This document shows, one piece after another, positions 1-6,339 of a stretch of 10,059 bases of DNA. Where the stretch lies: NCBI GenBank assembly GCA_013001805.1, contig JABDLW010000802.1, positions 1-10,059 of the forward strand, written 5' to 3'. The position numbers and the translations under genes are program-made. The notes under the pieces were generated by a model, which saw only the letters and a program-made list of their open reading frames with translations, did no database searches and was not told where the DNA came from. Origin of the DNA: Saprospiraceae bacterium. GTDB taxonomy: Bacteria > Bacteroidota > Bacteroidia > Chitinophagales > Saprospiraceae. Position 1 is the first letter of the stretch. Each line of letters opens with the position of its first letter.

Positions 1-154
1 GGTCAACGAGGACCAATTTCTGATACACTTTGGTTCCCTTCACTACCGGTAAGCCGTATTTACTCAATGGCATTTTCAAATCTGCCGTTTGGGCGATGAG
101 TACAGGCACCATGAGGGCAGTGATGAACGTACTGAGAAGTCCTCGTATGATCAT
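1..154 (-). CDS. Secreted protein, 5' part only; possible M15-family D-Ala-D-Ala dipeptidase
   Basis: Open frame on the minus strand starting with ATG at 154-152 and running off the left edge, giving about 51 residues. The first 20 or so residues (MIIRGLLSTF...LIAQ) form a typical Sec signal peptide: a basic residue, a hydrophobic core, and a cleavage site ending Ala-Gln. The mature start contains KYGLPVVKGTKVYQKLV. This resembles the N-terminal lead-in of Bacteroidota secreted M15D (VanX-like) dipeptidases, in which a 'KYGL-x-V' segment precedes the catalytic domain. That resemblance is from memory and the catalytic His/Asp residues lie outside the window, so the family is tentative; the existence of a secreted protein gene is better supported. 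No palindromic operator is seen upstream, so it does not obviously belong to the regulon of the next genes. Confidence 0.5.
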   Translation of the reverse strand, partial: MIIRGLLSTFITALMVPVLIAQTADLKMPLSKYGLPVVKGTKVYQKLVLVD

Positions 155-275
155 AGTGGAGACTTTGCTTTAAAAAACAGGCAAGTTAGGAATTTCGTCT
201 GGTGTTGCAGGAACTCTGAGAAAAATGAAATCGAGGTATGCAAGAAAACTAGCTTTGCTTGGGTAAAATCTATTT

Positions 276-293
276 CGCATCTACGTAAATGCG
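276..293. repeat. Near-perfect 18-bp inverted repeat after the 164-aa gene
   Basis: CGCATCTACGTAAATGCG is palindromic except for one mismatched pair. It begins 7 bp beyond the stop codon of the minus-strand 164-aa gene (300-302). A transcript from that gene could form a short hairpin here, but no clear T-run follows on the minus strand, so it is at best a weak terminator. Confidence 0.3.
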
Positions 294-299
294 ATTAAT

Positions 300-794
300 T
301 TATCTGAACTTATAAGGTGGGATGATAATCCCAATTTCCGACAAAACAGAGGCACTAACCCATTTCACGCCTTGACAATTCCTGCATCCGATGATATTTT
401 TTGCCAAGCGAATATGCTTGCAATGTTGGTGTAATCCGGCACCAAATTGACAAATCAATTTCGCTGTCATTTCTCCGGTATCGAGAACCACCTTACTCCT
501 ACTTTTTTGCGGTAGAAAGGCAGCCAAATCTACCACTCTTCCCTGAAAATCACTAGGAACCAAAATAAATGTTTCGGTATCCCTTAATTGTACAAATTTG
601 AACTCACTATTTGCCACCAATTGACCTTTTACCAACTTCACAAACTTTATTTGAGTCGCATCAATATGCTTAGCGATATTTAATATATCCAGATTTTGTA
701 GTCCCGCCGCATTTTGACTAAATGCAACCAGGCCAGATAAAAAAATAGTAATGCCCACACATAGAAGCAGCCTGATGCAGGTATTTTTACTCAT
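300..794 (-). CDS. Small secreted Cys/His-containing protein, function unknown
   Basis: I do not recognise this 164-residue protein. Residues 1-27 are a clear Sec signal peptide (hydrophobic core about 9-24, ending AFSQ), so the product is probably periplasmic or exported. The mature part has four cysteines (C115, C125, C137, C140) and a histidine cluster (H122, H124, H127): C115, then HQHCKH, then C137-x-x-C140. This could bind a metal or form two disulfides. No membrane segment follows the signal peptide. The only usable start is the ATG at 794; the next Met is near residue 109. It lies only 5 bp after the predicted -7 element, implying an almost leaderless mRNA. The gene follows the histidine kinase gene on the same strand but has its own palindromic operator, shared with the kinase, the response regulator and the 405-aa protein. 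It is therefore inferred to be a target of that two-component system. Confidence 0.8.
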   Translation of the reverse strand: MSKNTCIRLLLCVGITIFLSGLVAFSQNAAGLQNLDILNIAKHIDATQIKFVKLVKGQLVANSEFKFVQLRDTETFILVPSDFQGRVVDLAAFLPQKSRSKVVLDTGEMTAKLICQFGAGLHQHCKHIRLAKNIIGCRNCQGVKWVSASVLSEIGIIIPPYKFR

Positions 795-798
795 AATT

Positions 799-845
799 CA
801 AATTTCGCTCCTAATACCTTTCTGTAGATCACCCATCTGGGTGAT
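799..845 (-). promoter_or_regulatory. Operator palindrome plus -7 element for the 164-aa secreted protein
   Basis: The palindrome ATCACCCATCTGGGTGAT occupies 828-845, a perfect 8-2-8 inverted repeat. Exactly 21 bp downstream on the minus strand is GAAATTTG (799-806), matching the Bacteroidota -7 consensus TAnnTTTG at five of six fixed positions. No separate -33 TTTG is needed, because the palindrome covers that position. An A-rich tract (AAAATAAA) lies just upstream of the palindrome. The same arrangement occurs at three other promoters in the window. The likely binder is the LuxR-type response regulator encoded at 2905-3528 (inference). Confidence 0.7.
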
Positions 846-864
846 TTTATTTTCACTGGGATAG

Positions 865-2817
865 TTACACTACCGAAGCCATTCGAAAAGAACTAAAACG
901 AAAAGAGACTTTGGTCCCTTGTTCTATCGTGATATTATAGGTTCCTTTCAATTTTTGTACAAACGATTTCACAAGACGAAACCCCATCGTCTGCTGGTCA
1001 CCCAAATCTTCCATGGACATACCCACACCGTTATCAGCGACGATAAGTTCAAGTGTCTCCTCATGACGGGCCAATGATATAGATATTTCTCCCCGGGCAT
1101 CTGGCTTGAATGCATATTTTATTGCATTGGTAATCAGCTCGTTTAATATCAATCCCAAAGGAATAACCGTATCAATATCCAACATCAATGCCTGCACATC
1201 CGTATGTAGTTTAATCCTTCCCGATCCCACATTATAAGTCTGAAGGAGCGATTTACAAAGACGATCAATGTATTCTTTGGAATTGACCGCCGACAGATTT
1301 TCTCCCTGATACAGATTCTGATGAATTAATGCCATAGAACGTACACGGTCTTTCCCCTTGGCCAGCGCCTCCAGGGCCTCCTGGCCTTTTAATGACCTTG
1401 CTTGCAAGCTCAAGAGTGATGATACAACCTGAAGGTTGTTTTTCACCCGATGATGGATTTCCTTTAAAAGAATTTCTTTTTCTTTCAAACTCTTATCGAT
1501 AATCAGGTTCTTTTCACGTAATTGCTTGTTGGATCTGGCTTTGAAATAAGCAAATAAAGCGAGCAGCGCCAATAGTAGAAATGAAATGGCCAACAAAGAG
1601 AAAAACCACTGTCTCTCCCGGGTCTGCTGCAGTAGCTTTTGTTCCTGCACAATTATTTGTGCTTCCTTTTCTTGAAGATCGAGTTTGGCTTTCATCTCAC
1701 GCTCCGTCTCCAACCGGTCTTTCTGATTCAATGTATCAAGCAACATGATGCGTTTCTGTGTGTAGCGCAATGCTACCTGGTACTCTTCAAGTTCTTCGTA
1801 AATAGCTGCAAATAATGCAAGGTACTGAGCTAATAGTTCGTTACGATCTGAACCTTCTATCAGTCTGTAACCCGTGTCTAAGGCCTCAAGGGCCGGGATG
1901 TTTTCCTGCTTAATCATCAGCAGTCGGGCCTGCATCAAATAGGCGGCTGCCTTGTAGTGAGGTAGTAGTCTGGTTTGGCTCTCGTCCACCAGCCAATCCA
2001 GTATTTGTTGAGCGTCCTCAATTCGATGAAGTTTAATATAGATGTTGCTCAGAGAAAGTTGGGCTTGAATCGCGTCGGCCTCTTGCCCCAATGACTTGTA
2101 CCAGCTAATGGCTTCATTCAGATACTCGATGGCCAGGTCACCCTGATCCAAATAACTGTAGGCGAGTCCCAGGTTTTCACGGGTTTGAGCGTAGCCCAGA
2201 CTATCGCTTAATTCCAATTTTAACTGCGAAGATTGGTTATACATACGAATCGCATCATCGAATTGTTTAAGTTCCCGGTAGATGACGGCGATGTTATTGA
2301 GCAGTTTCGATTCATGATGTTGGAGGCTATTCTCACGGGTATATTGCAGCGCTCGCAGATAGTATTTCAGTGCTTCACCACGATTTCCCGAATAGTAATG
2401 GGCCACTCCCATATTGGTTATGATACCAGCAGCATCTTCAATTTTACCCGCTTCTGCCATCGTCTGATAAGCCTCTTCGTAGATGATGAGTGCTTCTACC
2501 ATATAGCCCTGAATTTCATGTGCCAGCGCCAGGAGGTTCTGACATTTTCCTTTTCCCGCGCCATGCGAGATCTCTGATGCCACCCGGATGCCCTTTTTAG
2601 CGTATTTAGCGGCAATCTCAGTAGAATCGTAGAGGTAGTGCTTCGCCAATTGAAGACAAGCATTTACCTGATTTGAGTCAATGATTTCTTTGCGATCAGC
2701 CAGCGAATGAAGGGCATGGAGATTCGTGTTATCTAATGCATCAAGATTGACACTACAAAGCACAAGCAGAAACGAGACGCTGAAATTAAGGTGAAACCTT
2801 TGCTTATTTACTATCAT
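865..2817 (-). CDS. Sensor histidine kinase: periplasmic TPR domain, one TM segment, HisKA_2-HATPase
   Basis: Complete 650-residue kinase. Residues 1-28 are a signal peptide. Residues about 45-360 are helical TPR-type repeats, clearest at about 131-160 (NMGVAHYYSGNRGEALKYY) and 174-200 and 214-242. A charged coiled coil (about 362-402) leads into a single membrane helix (about 404-426), so the TPR sensor should be periplasmic. The cytoplasmic part has a short linker, then the HisKA_2 motif EIHHRVKNNLQ (454-464; phospho-acceptor H455 or H456), then an HATPase domain with N-box NELITNAIKYAF (559-570), G1 box DNGVG (595-599) and a G2-like segment near 612-636. There is no receiver domain, so phosphate must pass to a separate regulator. 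The gene directly upstream, reading the same way, encodes a REC-LuxR regulator. The kinase has its own promoter and palindromic operator in the 87-bp gap between the two genes. The TPR part probably senses a peptide or protein, but the signal is unknown. Confidence 0.93.
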   Translation of the reverse strand: MIVNKQRFHLNFSVSFLLVLCSVNLDALDNTNLHALHSLADRKEIIDSNQVNACLQLAKHYLYDSTEIAAKYAKKGIRVASEISHGAGKGKCQNLLALAHEIQGYMVEALIIYEEAYQTMAEAGKIEDAAGIITNMGVAHYYSGNRGEALKYYLRALQYTRENSLQHHESKLLNNIAVIYRELKQFDDAIRMYNQSSQLKLELSDSLGYAQTRENLGLAYSYLDQGDLAIEYLNEAISWYKSLGQEADAIQAQLSLSNIYIKLHRIEDAQQILDWLVDESQTRLLPHYKAAAYLMQARLLMIKQENIPALEALDTGYRLIEGSDRNELLAQYLALFAAIYEELEEYQVALRYTQKRIMLLDTLNQKDRLETEREMKAKLDLQEKEAQIIVQEQKLLQQTRERQWFFSLLAISFLLLALLALFAYFKARSNKQLREKNLIIDKSLKEKEILLKEIHHRVKNNLQVVSSLLSLQARSLKGQEALEALAKGKDRVRSMALIHQNLYQGENLSAVNSKEYIDRLCKSLLQTYNVGSGRIKLHTDVQALMLDIDTVIPLGLILNELITNAIKYAFKPDARGEISISLARHEETLELIVADNGVGMSMEDLGDQQTMGFRLVKSFVQKLKGTYNITIEQGTKVSFRFSSFRMASVV

Positions 2818-2855
2818 ATTGCCCGGCCAAACTGATTACATAGCTTTGTCCGAGG

Positions 2856-2902
2856 CAAAGGTATAGTGATTACAACCTCCCCTCCTCACCCATTGAGGTG
2901 AT
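2856..2902 (-). promoter_or_regulatory. Operator palindrome plus -7 element for the histidine kinase
   Basis: The palindrome-like site CTCACCCATTGAGGTGAT (2885-2902) keeps the TCACC/GGTGA arms but has mismatches in the inner part. It begins two bases after the response regulator's stop codon. After 21 bp on the minus strand comes TACCTTTG (2856-2863), a perfect match to the -7 consensus TAnnTTTG; the kinase ATG is 38 bp further on. There is no TTTG at the expected -33 position; the palindrome half-site is there instead. This suggests activator-dependent transcription of the kinase separately from, or in addition to, read-through from the regulator gene. Confidence 0.7.
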
Positions 2903-2904
2903 TT

Positions 2905-3528
2905 TTAAGTGAGTAAACCGCTCATTGAGCGCAACTTGGCAAGGGCCTGTGTACGTGTATGTACGTCCAATTTATCATATAGGTTTTTGACATGAGTTTT
3001 GATGGTATTCAGCGAAATGAAGTGTTCCTCTGCCATCTGGCGGTTGGTTTTTCCATCAAAAATGGACATCAAGATCTCAAATTCCTTTTGTGTAAGCTTA
3101 CCCAAAAGTTGACGGTTTAGACCATCCAATGTCATATCCACTTTGGGTTGAGCCAGGCTAAAGTTATGCAATGCAATCTCCAGCGTAGTAAATAGGTCTC
3201 GCTCATCAAAGGGTTTAACAATATAACCCATAGGCCGGGTTAGTTTGGCTCTATCAACCGTGTCCCTGTCAGCGTAGGAGGTCAAGAAAATGAAAGGGAT
3301 TCTGTATTCCTTATTTATGATTTCAGCGATATCGATTCCATCCATTTCAGAACCAAGATTAACGTCAAGTAAGGCGATATCCGGCGTATTGCCTGACAAT
3401 TCCTGTAAGGCGGTGTCACTGTCATAGGCTACCCCTGAAACCTCAAAATCTATATTGTCCAGTGTCTCGCGAATGTCCTCGGCGATCAATGGTTCGTCTT
3501 CTACCACTAATACTCTTATTTGAGACAT
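2905..3528 (-). CDS. Response regulator, REC domain plus LuxR/NarL-type HTH
   Basis: Complete 207-residue regulator. The receiver domain (about 3-120) shows the acidic pair D11-E12, phospho-acceptor D55 in LLDVNL, T83 in FLTSYAD, and K105 in YIVKPF, so it should be phosphorylatable. A linker (about 121-142) leads to a GerE/LuxR-type helix-turn-helix (about 145-203) with LTQKEFEILMSIFDGKTNRQMAE and the recognition segment SLNTIKTHVKNLYDKLDV. It sits directly upstream of the histidine kinase on the same strand and is its obvious partner. An AGGA sequence precedes the ATG, a plausible ribosome binding site. The predicted TSS near 3620 gives a leader of about 90 nt. Four copies of one palindrome, in front of this gene, its kinase and two envelope-protein genes, are the inferred binding sites. 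LuxR-type regulators bind such inverted repeats as dimers. Confidence 0.93.
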   Translation of the reverse strand: MSQIRVLVVEDEPLIAEDIRETLDNIDFEVSGVAYDSDTALQELSGNTPDIALLDVNLGSEMDGIDIAEIINKEYRIPFIFLTSYADRDTVDRAKLTRPMGYIVKPFDERDLFTTLEIALHNFSLAQPKVDMTLDGLNRQLLGKLTQKEFEILMSIFDGKTNRQMAEEHFISLNTIKTHVKNLYDKLDVHTRTQALAKLRSMSGLLT

Positions 3529-3625
3529 GGGTCCTAAGTTTATTCTTTAGAAGAATTGTGCGTTAAAAGTCTAATGTAAGGATACTTCCGGAAATTTCTG
3601 ACCGGTGACCCGCAATTTACGGCAA

Positions 3626-3672
3626 TGAAGATAGAAAGAGAACTCTCCGCCGTGCTCACCCGAAGGGGTGAT
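3626..3672 (-). promoter_or_regulatory. Operator palindrome plus -7 element for the response regulator
   Basis: CTCACCCGAAGGGGTGAT (3655-3672) has perfect TCACCC/GGGTGA arms with a GAAG centre. After 21 bp on the minus strand comes TATCTTCA (3626-3633), which matches TAnnTTTG at only four of six fixed positions; this is the weakest of the four -7 elements. The upstream flank CTCACTTGACAAT resembles the kinase promoter flank CTCACTTAAAA. The site lies 127 bp before the regulator ATG and 67 bp after the end of the DinB-like gene. If the regulator binds here, the system is autoregulated. Confidence 0.65.
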
Positions 3673-3738
3673 ATTGTCAAGTGAGACCGGACTAACGCGA
3701 TTTTCAAATTTTCCTGCGAATTTACGCGATTATCGCAG

Positions 3739-4263
3739 CTATTGACGCCGATCCCCAGAGCCATCCCGAATCCAGGAAATTCCCTCATTCTGATCATTTC
3801 TCAGCCGATCTTGCAACTGAGCCAAATGATGCTGTAAATGTTTCAAATTTACCAATTGGTGCTCCAGTTTATTGACGGTATACCAAAAGAAACCCGAATC
3901 GCTGGCATTGAGATCGATTTGATCGAGACGTTTATCCAGGTTGCGAATAAGCTCCCGGGTAAATTCAATCAACTCACTTCTGGTATAGGGCGTTTTACCC
4001 TCGCTCTCTCCAACATTTTGATACTCCTTTCGATGATTAATCCAATTTTTACGTTGGTCCAAATGCTGAAAAAGATAAAGATTAGTGAAAAACAATGCAT
4101 GATAGGCAATCTGCCAGGTCCGATTTTGGTATTTCTGAGAAGTCCATAAATCATCGGAGCAAATCTGAATCACATTCTCCAGCATGAGAAGAGAAGCTTT
4201 ATACTGGCTTTTTAATGCACTTTTAATTAATGCGGAACTTTCGGAGTTGAGTTGATTTGTCAT
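3739..4263 (-). CDS. DinB-like (DinB/YfiT superfamily) putative metal-dependent protein
   Basis: Complete 174-residue protein, the usual size for a DinB-like four-helix bundle. Expected features are visible: the WQIAYHALFFTNLY segment with H55 at the end of the second helix, then a late helix with H135 and the cluster KHLQHH (H142, H145, H146) followed by AQL, which fits the metal-binding His triad region. No signal peptide or membrane segment is present, so it is cytoplasmic. Members include thiol-dependent metalloenzymes and DNA-damage-inducible proteins of unclear role; the substrate cannot be told here. The ATG at 4263 is preceded by AT-rich sequence with no Shine-Dalgarno. It lies upstream of the response regulator on the same strand, but the regulator has its own promoter, so the two genes are probably not co-functional. 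Confidence 0.8.
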   Translation of the reverse strand: MTNQLNSESSALIKSALKSQYKASLLMLENVIQICSDDLWTSQKYQNRTWQIAYHALFFTNLYLFQHLDQRKNWINHRKEYQNVGESEGKTPYTRSELIEFTRELIRNLDKRLDQIDLNASDSGFFWYTVNKLEHQLVNLKHLQHHLAQLQDRLRNDQNEGISWIRDGSGDRRQ

Positions 4264-4283
4264 TTTTATTCATTTTAGTTCCA

Positions 4284-4301
4284 TATTGAGGTTTCTCAAT
4301 A
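4284..4301. repeat. Short perfect hairpin in the DinB-like gene leader
   Basis: TATTGAG-GTTT-CTCAATA: a 7-bp stem and 4-base loop, 20 bp before the DinB-like ATG. It could be an operator half-site pair or an mRNA hairpin near the translation start. It has no relation to the ATCACCCA palindromes. Confidence 0.3.
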
Positions 4302-4462
4302 CTGATCTAAAATAAGGCTAAATCGCATATTAATACACATCCTTTAAGAGGTCCTAAGGAGATAGTGATTTATCATCATTGTGCGTGCATTACTGCCAGT
4401 GCTATGTCAAGTAAAATATGGTGAATAATTCTGAGGATATTTTTAAGTCCCGTTCAAGCCAT

Positions 4463-4549
4463 TTATTGTCGCTGGGACGCAAAACCCATGAATATCAGAA
4501 ATGCCAAGCCCATCGCCACGCGACTGCGAAAACAACTATCCCTCACCAT
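4463..4549 (-). CDS. Possible 28-residue hydrophobic small protein
   Basis: A short frame from ATG (4549-4547) to TAA (4465-4463) encodes 28 residues: a basic N-terminus (MVRDSCFRSR) and a hydrophobic core (VAMGLAFLIFMGFA), then SQRQ. It is shaped like a small membrane peptide. Upstream on the minus strand is AAAGG directly against the ATG, too close for a normal ribosome binding site. Further up are TCAGTTTG (a five-of-six -7 match) and a TTG 22 bp before it, which could form a promoter. A frame this short can arise by chance, and I recognise no family. Confidence 0.25.
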   Translation of the reverse strand: MVRDSCFRSRVAMGLAFLIFMGFASQRQ

Positions 4550-4634
4550 CCTTTGAGAAATTAAAGTTTTTTGTTCAAACTGATTGGCAGATACTTTATC
4601 GCCTGCAATTACTAATTTGAAACGCTAAAATGAA

Positions 4635-6161
4635 TTATTGACTGGCTGGTAATCCCGGATTGCTCACAAAAGCCAGCCGCTGGCTATCGGGAGACCAGCT
4701 TGGTACATTGATCGTGCCCTGACCTCCATATAAATGAGCAATGACGCGTGGGGCCCCACCTTTCACAGGCATTGTTCGCAACATCACACGTTTGTAAAAG
4801 GGATGATCATTGACCTCGATATTTTCAGGAAATGATATAAATACCATGGTCTCACCATCAGGCGAGATATGTGGAAACCAGTCGTTGTATTGATCAAAGG
4901 TCAGCTGCTCCGGATCGCCGCCGTTGGGTCGCATTCTCCAGATTTGCATGGTGCCGGACTGGGTTCCGTTGTAGTAAATATATTCTCCGTGAGGGTCATA
5001 TTCCGGACCATCCACATGAGAACCGGTATAGTCAGTGATTTGTTCTTCCGCTCCGGATTCAACATTAGCTCGAAAGATATGATAGGCGCCATCTCCACGT
5101 TCGCCAACATAAACGACATACTTCCCATCTGGTGACCACCCGTGCCAATAGGAAGGGCTATGTTCGGTAACTTGTCTGGGTTGTCCACCTTCCAGGGGTA
5201 GCACATAGATTGTCGAGCCCCCTCCAGGCATGTCTGCTCTGTGATGACTTATTGCTAAAGTCTTACCATCCGGTGAAATACCATGATCGTTATTGAGTCG
5301 ATCGGCAAATCCGGTATCAATTTTCTTCAAGGCGCCGCCATTGATTGAGATGCTGTATAGAGATCCTTCCTGGTTTATGATGAGATGTTCACCGTCATGC
5401 GTCCAGTTTGGTGCCTCAAATCCCTTTTTGCTTTCGTAGATCACTTTTCGCATTCCGGTGTTGATATCCAAGATCTCAAGGCGACTTCCAAATCTACCCT
5501 GACTGTAGGCATTGTGATCTTCAGGCACCGGTCGATCGATCCGTACATTCCAGGCCCTCCCCTCCTCCAATACCTCCGGATTATGCGAGCAAACAAATAG
5601 ACCTGCTAAAACATCTGCCGGCATATGAGGCATGTGGTGTTTCCCAATGAGTTGCAGCGGCTCTCCATCATGGGCAGCCCGCATGATAAAAAGATCTCCC
5701 TTGCGTTCCAATTGCAAAATGTTGTAATCGGACTTTGGGGCAAAAACCTCATCTTCCGGATCCCGCATAAAAGCACCCTTTAACTCTCGCCACTGCAAGA
5801 CCGTCAGCCCATCTCCGTGCAGTGTGGCACTTACATGAGCTGCATTTTCCTCAAGAGAAGCCCGAATCATCCATCCTATCTTGCGGTGAGGATCAACCCC
5901 TTCCCCACTCAGGGAAACATGAGCTGTAAGAATAAAATCAGCCTTTAAAGTGTCGTAGCGGAAATGAAATTCATCACGCTCAAACCAAATATTATATCCA
6001 CTGCCTTGCAAAGTATAAACCTGAGTACTCATGTCGTAGCCCGATGAACCCTTGATTTTCGGATTACCGATATCCATGGCGTTTCGCAGCAGATCCGAGT
6101 TTTGACCTGAGGACGGAGTAGCGATCATTAAAACAAAAAGTAAGGTGATGCATGCCTTCAT
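4635..6161 (-). CDS. Secreted TolB-like PD40 beta-propeller protein with N-terminal beta-sandwich-like domain
   Basis: Complete 508-residue protein. Residues 1-19 form a signal peptide ending SSGQ, predicting export to the periplasm or beyond. Residues about 30-210 look like a concanavalin/laminin-G-like (DUF1349-type) beta domain (GSSGYDMSTQVYTLQGSG, later IGWMIRASL and GLFVCSHN); this assignment is by pattern only. Residues about 225-505 hold six PD40-type blades, each with a 'SPDG-x-x-x-x-x' style turn: PNWTHDGEHL (251), ISPDGKTLAIS (295), WSPDGKYVVYV (342), YDPHGEYIYYN (388), ISPDGETMVFIS (432) and WSPDSQRLAFVS (489). Such proteins are often annotated as TolB family or 'biopolymer transporter TolR' in Bacteroidota, but no Tol-Pal genes are nearby, so a Tol role should not be assumed. 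It probably binds a ligand or carbohydrate. It is transcribed divergently from modA, with a good -7 box 35 bp before the ATG. Confidence 0.85.
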   Translation of the reverse strand: MKACITLLFVLMIATPSSGQNSDLLRNAMDIGNPKIKGSSGYDMSTQVYTLQGSGYNIWFERDEFHFRYDTLKADFILTAHVSLSGEGVDPHRKIGWMIRASLEENAAHVSATLHGDGLTVLQWRELKGAFMRDPEDEVFAPKSDYNILQLERKGDLFIMRAAHDGEPLQLIGKHHMPHMPADVLAGLFVCSHNPEVLEEGRAWNVRIDRPVPEDHNAYSQGRFGSRLEILDINTGMRKVIYESKKGFEAPNWTHDGEHLIINQEGSLYSISINGGALKKIDTGFADRLNNDHGISPDGKTLAISHHRADMPGGGSTIYVLPLEGGQPRQVTEHSPSYWHGWSPDGKYVVYVGERGDGAYHIFRANVESGAEEQITDYTGSHVDGPEYDPHGEYIYYNGTQSGTMQIWRMRPNGGDPEQLTFDQYNDWFPHISPDGETMVFISFPENIEVNDHPFYKRVMLRTMPVKGGAPRVIAHLYGGQGTINVPSWSPDSQRLAFVSNPGLPASQ

Positions 6162-6195
6162 ATCTGGTGCATTGTCAGGTTTAAGTAAATCTAAT

Positions 6196-6203
6196 CAAAA
6201 ATA
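6196..6203 (-). promoter_or_regulatory. -7 promoter element of the TolB-like gene
   Basis: TATTTTTG on the minus strand is a perfect match to the Bacteroidota TAnnTTTG box, 34 bp before the ATG at 6161. The nearest upstream TTG (in ACATTGATC) is about 24 bp away, slightly far for a -33 element. No ATCACCCA palindrome is present. Confidence 0.5.
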
Positions 6204-6236
6204 TTATGGCTTGTAAAGGAATGCGATCAATGTTTC

Positions 6237-6244
6237 TAACTTTG
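6237..6244 (+). promoter_or_regulatory. -7 promoter element of the modABC operon
   Basis: TAACTTTG on the plus strand matches TAnnTTTG exactly, with TTG at 6211-6213 as a possible -33 element (23-bp spacer). It would give a leader of about 85-90 nt before modA. It faces away from the -7 box of the TolB-like gene, with 33 bp between them, so the two divergent promoters overlap. No ModE-type palindrome or molybdenum-cofactor riboswitch was recognised in the leader. Confidence 0.4.
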
Positions 6245-6339
6245 CCCATGAGACAATTTGCTGACAATTAAGGAATTGACCATTTTTCAAAGAAATCTGA
6301 AGCGATGGGATTTTATGAATCATATCACTGTTCTTTCCG

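Larger units (their letters stand above)
4264..4634. other. 371-bp region between the DinB-like and TolB-like genes
   Basis: Both flanking genes are on the minus strand. The region must hold the DinB-like gene's promoter, but no convincing -7/-33 pair stands out; TATTTTAG near 4308-4315 on the minus strand is a one-mismatch -7 candidate. It also contains a perfect 7-bp-stem hairpin with a GTTT loop at 4284-4301 in the DinB-like leader, a GTCCC/GGGAC inverted pair (4447-4451 and 4474-4478), and a doubtful 28-codon minus-strand ORF (4463-4549). No tRNA, repeat array or larger reading frame is seen. Confidence 0.5.

Noticed and set aside
89..298. Plus-strand open frame of 69 codons
   Set aside because: It overlaps the start of the secreted-protein gene on the other strand, has low-complexity charged content, and shows no signal peptide, domain or promoter.
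828..845. The ATCACCCA palindromes as transcription terminators, since two of them follow a stop codon closely
   Set aside because: No T-run follows, the sequence itself is conserved rather than only the pairing, and all four precede a -7-like box at the same spacing.
2233..2577. Plus-strand open frame of 114 codons inside the kinase gene
   Set aside because: It lies entirely within the TPR-coding region of a clear gene on the other strand and is a shadow frame.
3540..3797. Minus-strand open frame of 85 codons between the DinB-like gene and the response regulator
   Set aside because: It overlaps the end of the DinB-like gene, runs through the operator and -7 element of the regulator, and has no recognisable protein features. 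It is leader DNA.
4474..4488. GGGACGCAAAACCC on the plus strand resembles the GGGACGCAAAGCC core of the c-di-GMP-I riboswitch
   Set aside because: The upstream GGCAAA segment and the GNRA-type tetraloop stem are not present, and there is no plus-strand gene downstream until modA nearly 1.9 kb away. A covariance-model search (Rfam GEMM) would decide; a hit above threshold would overturn this.
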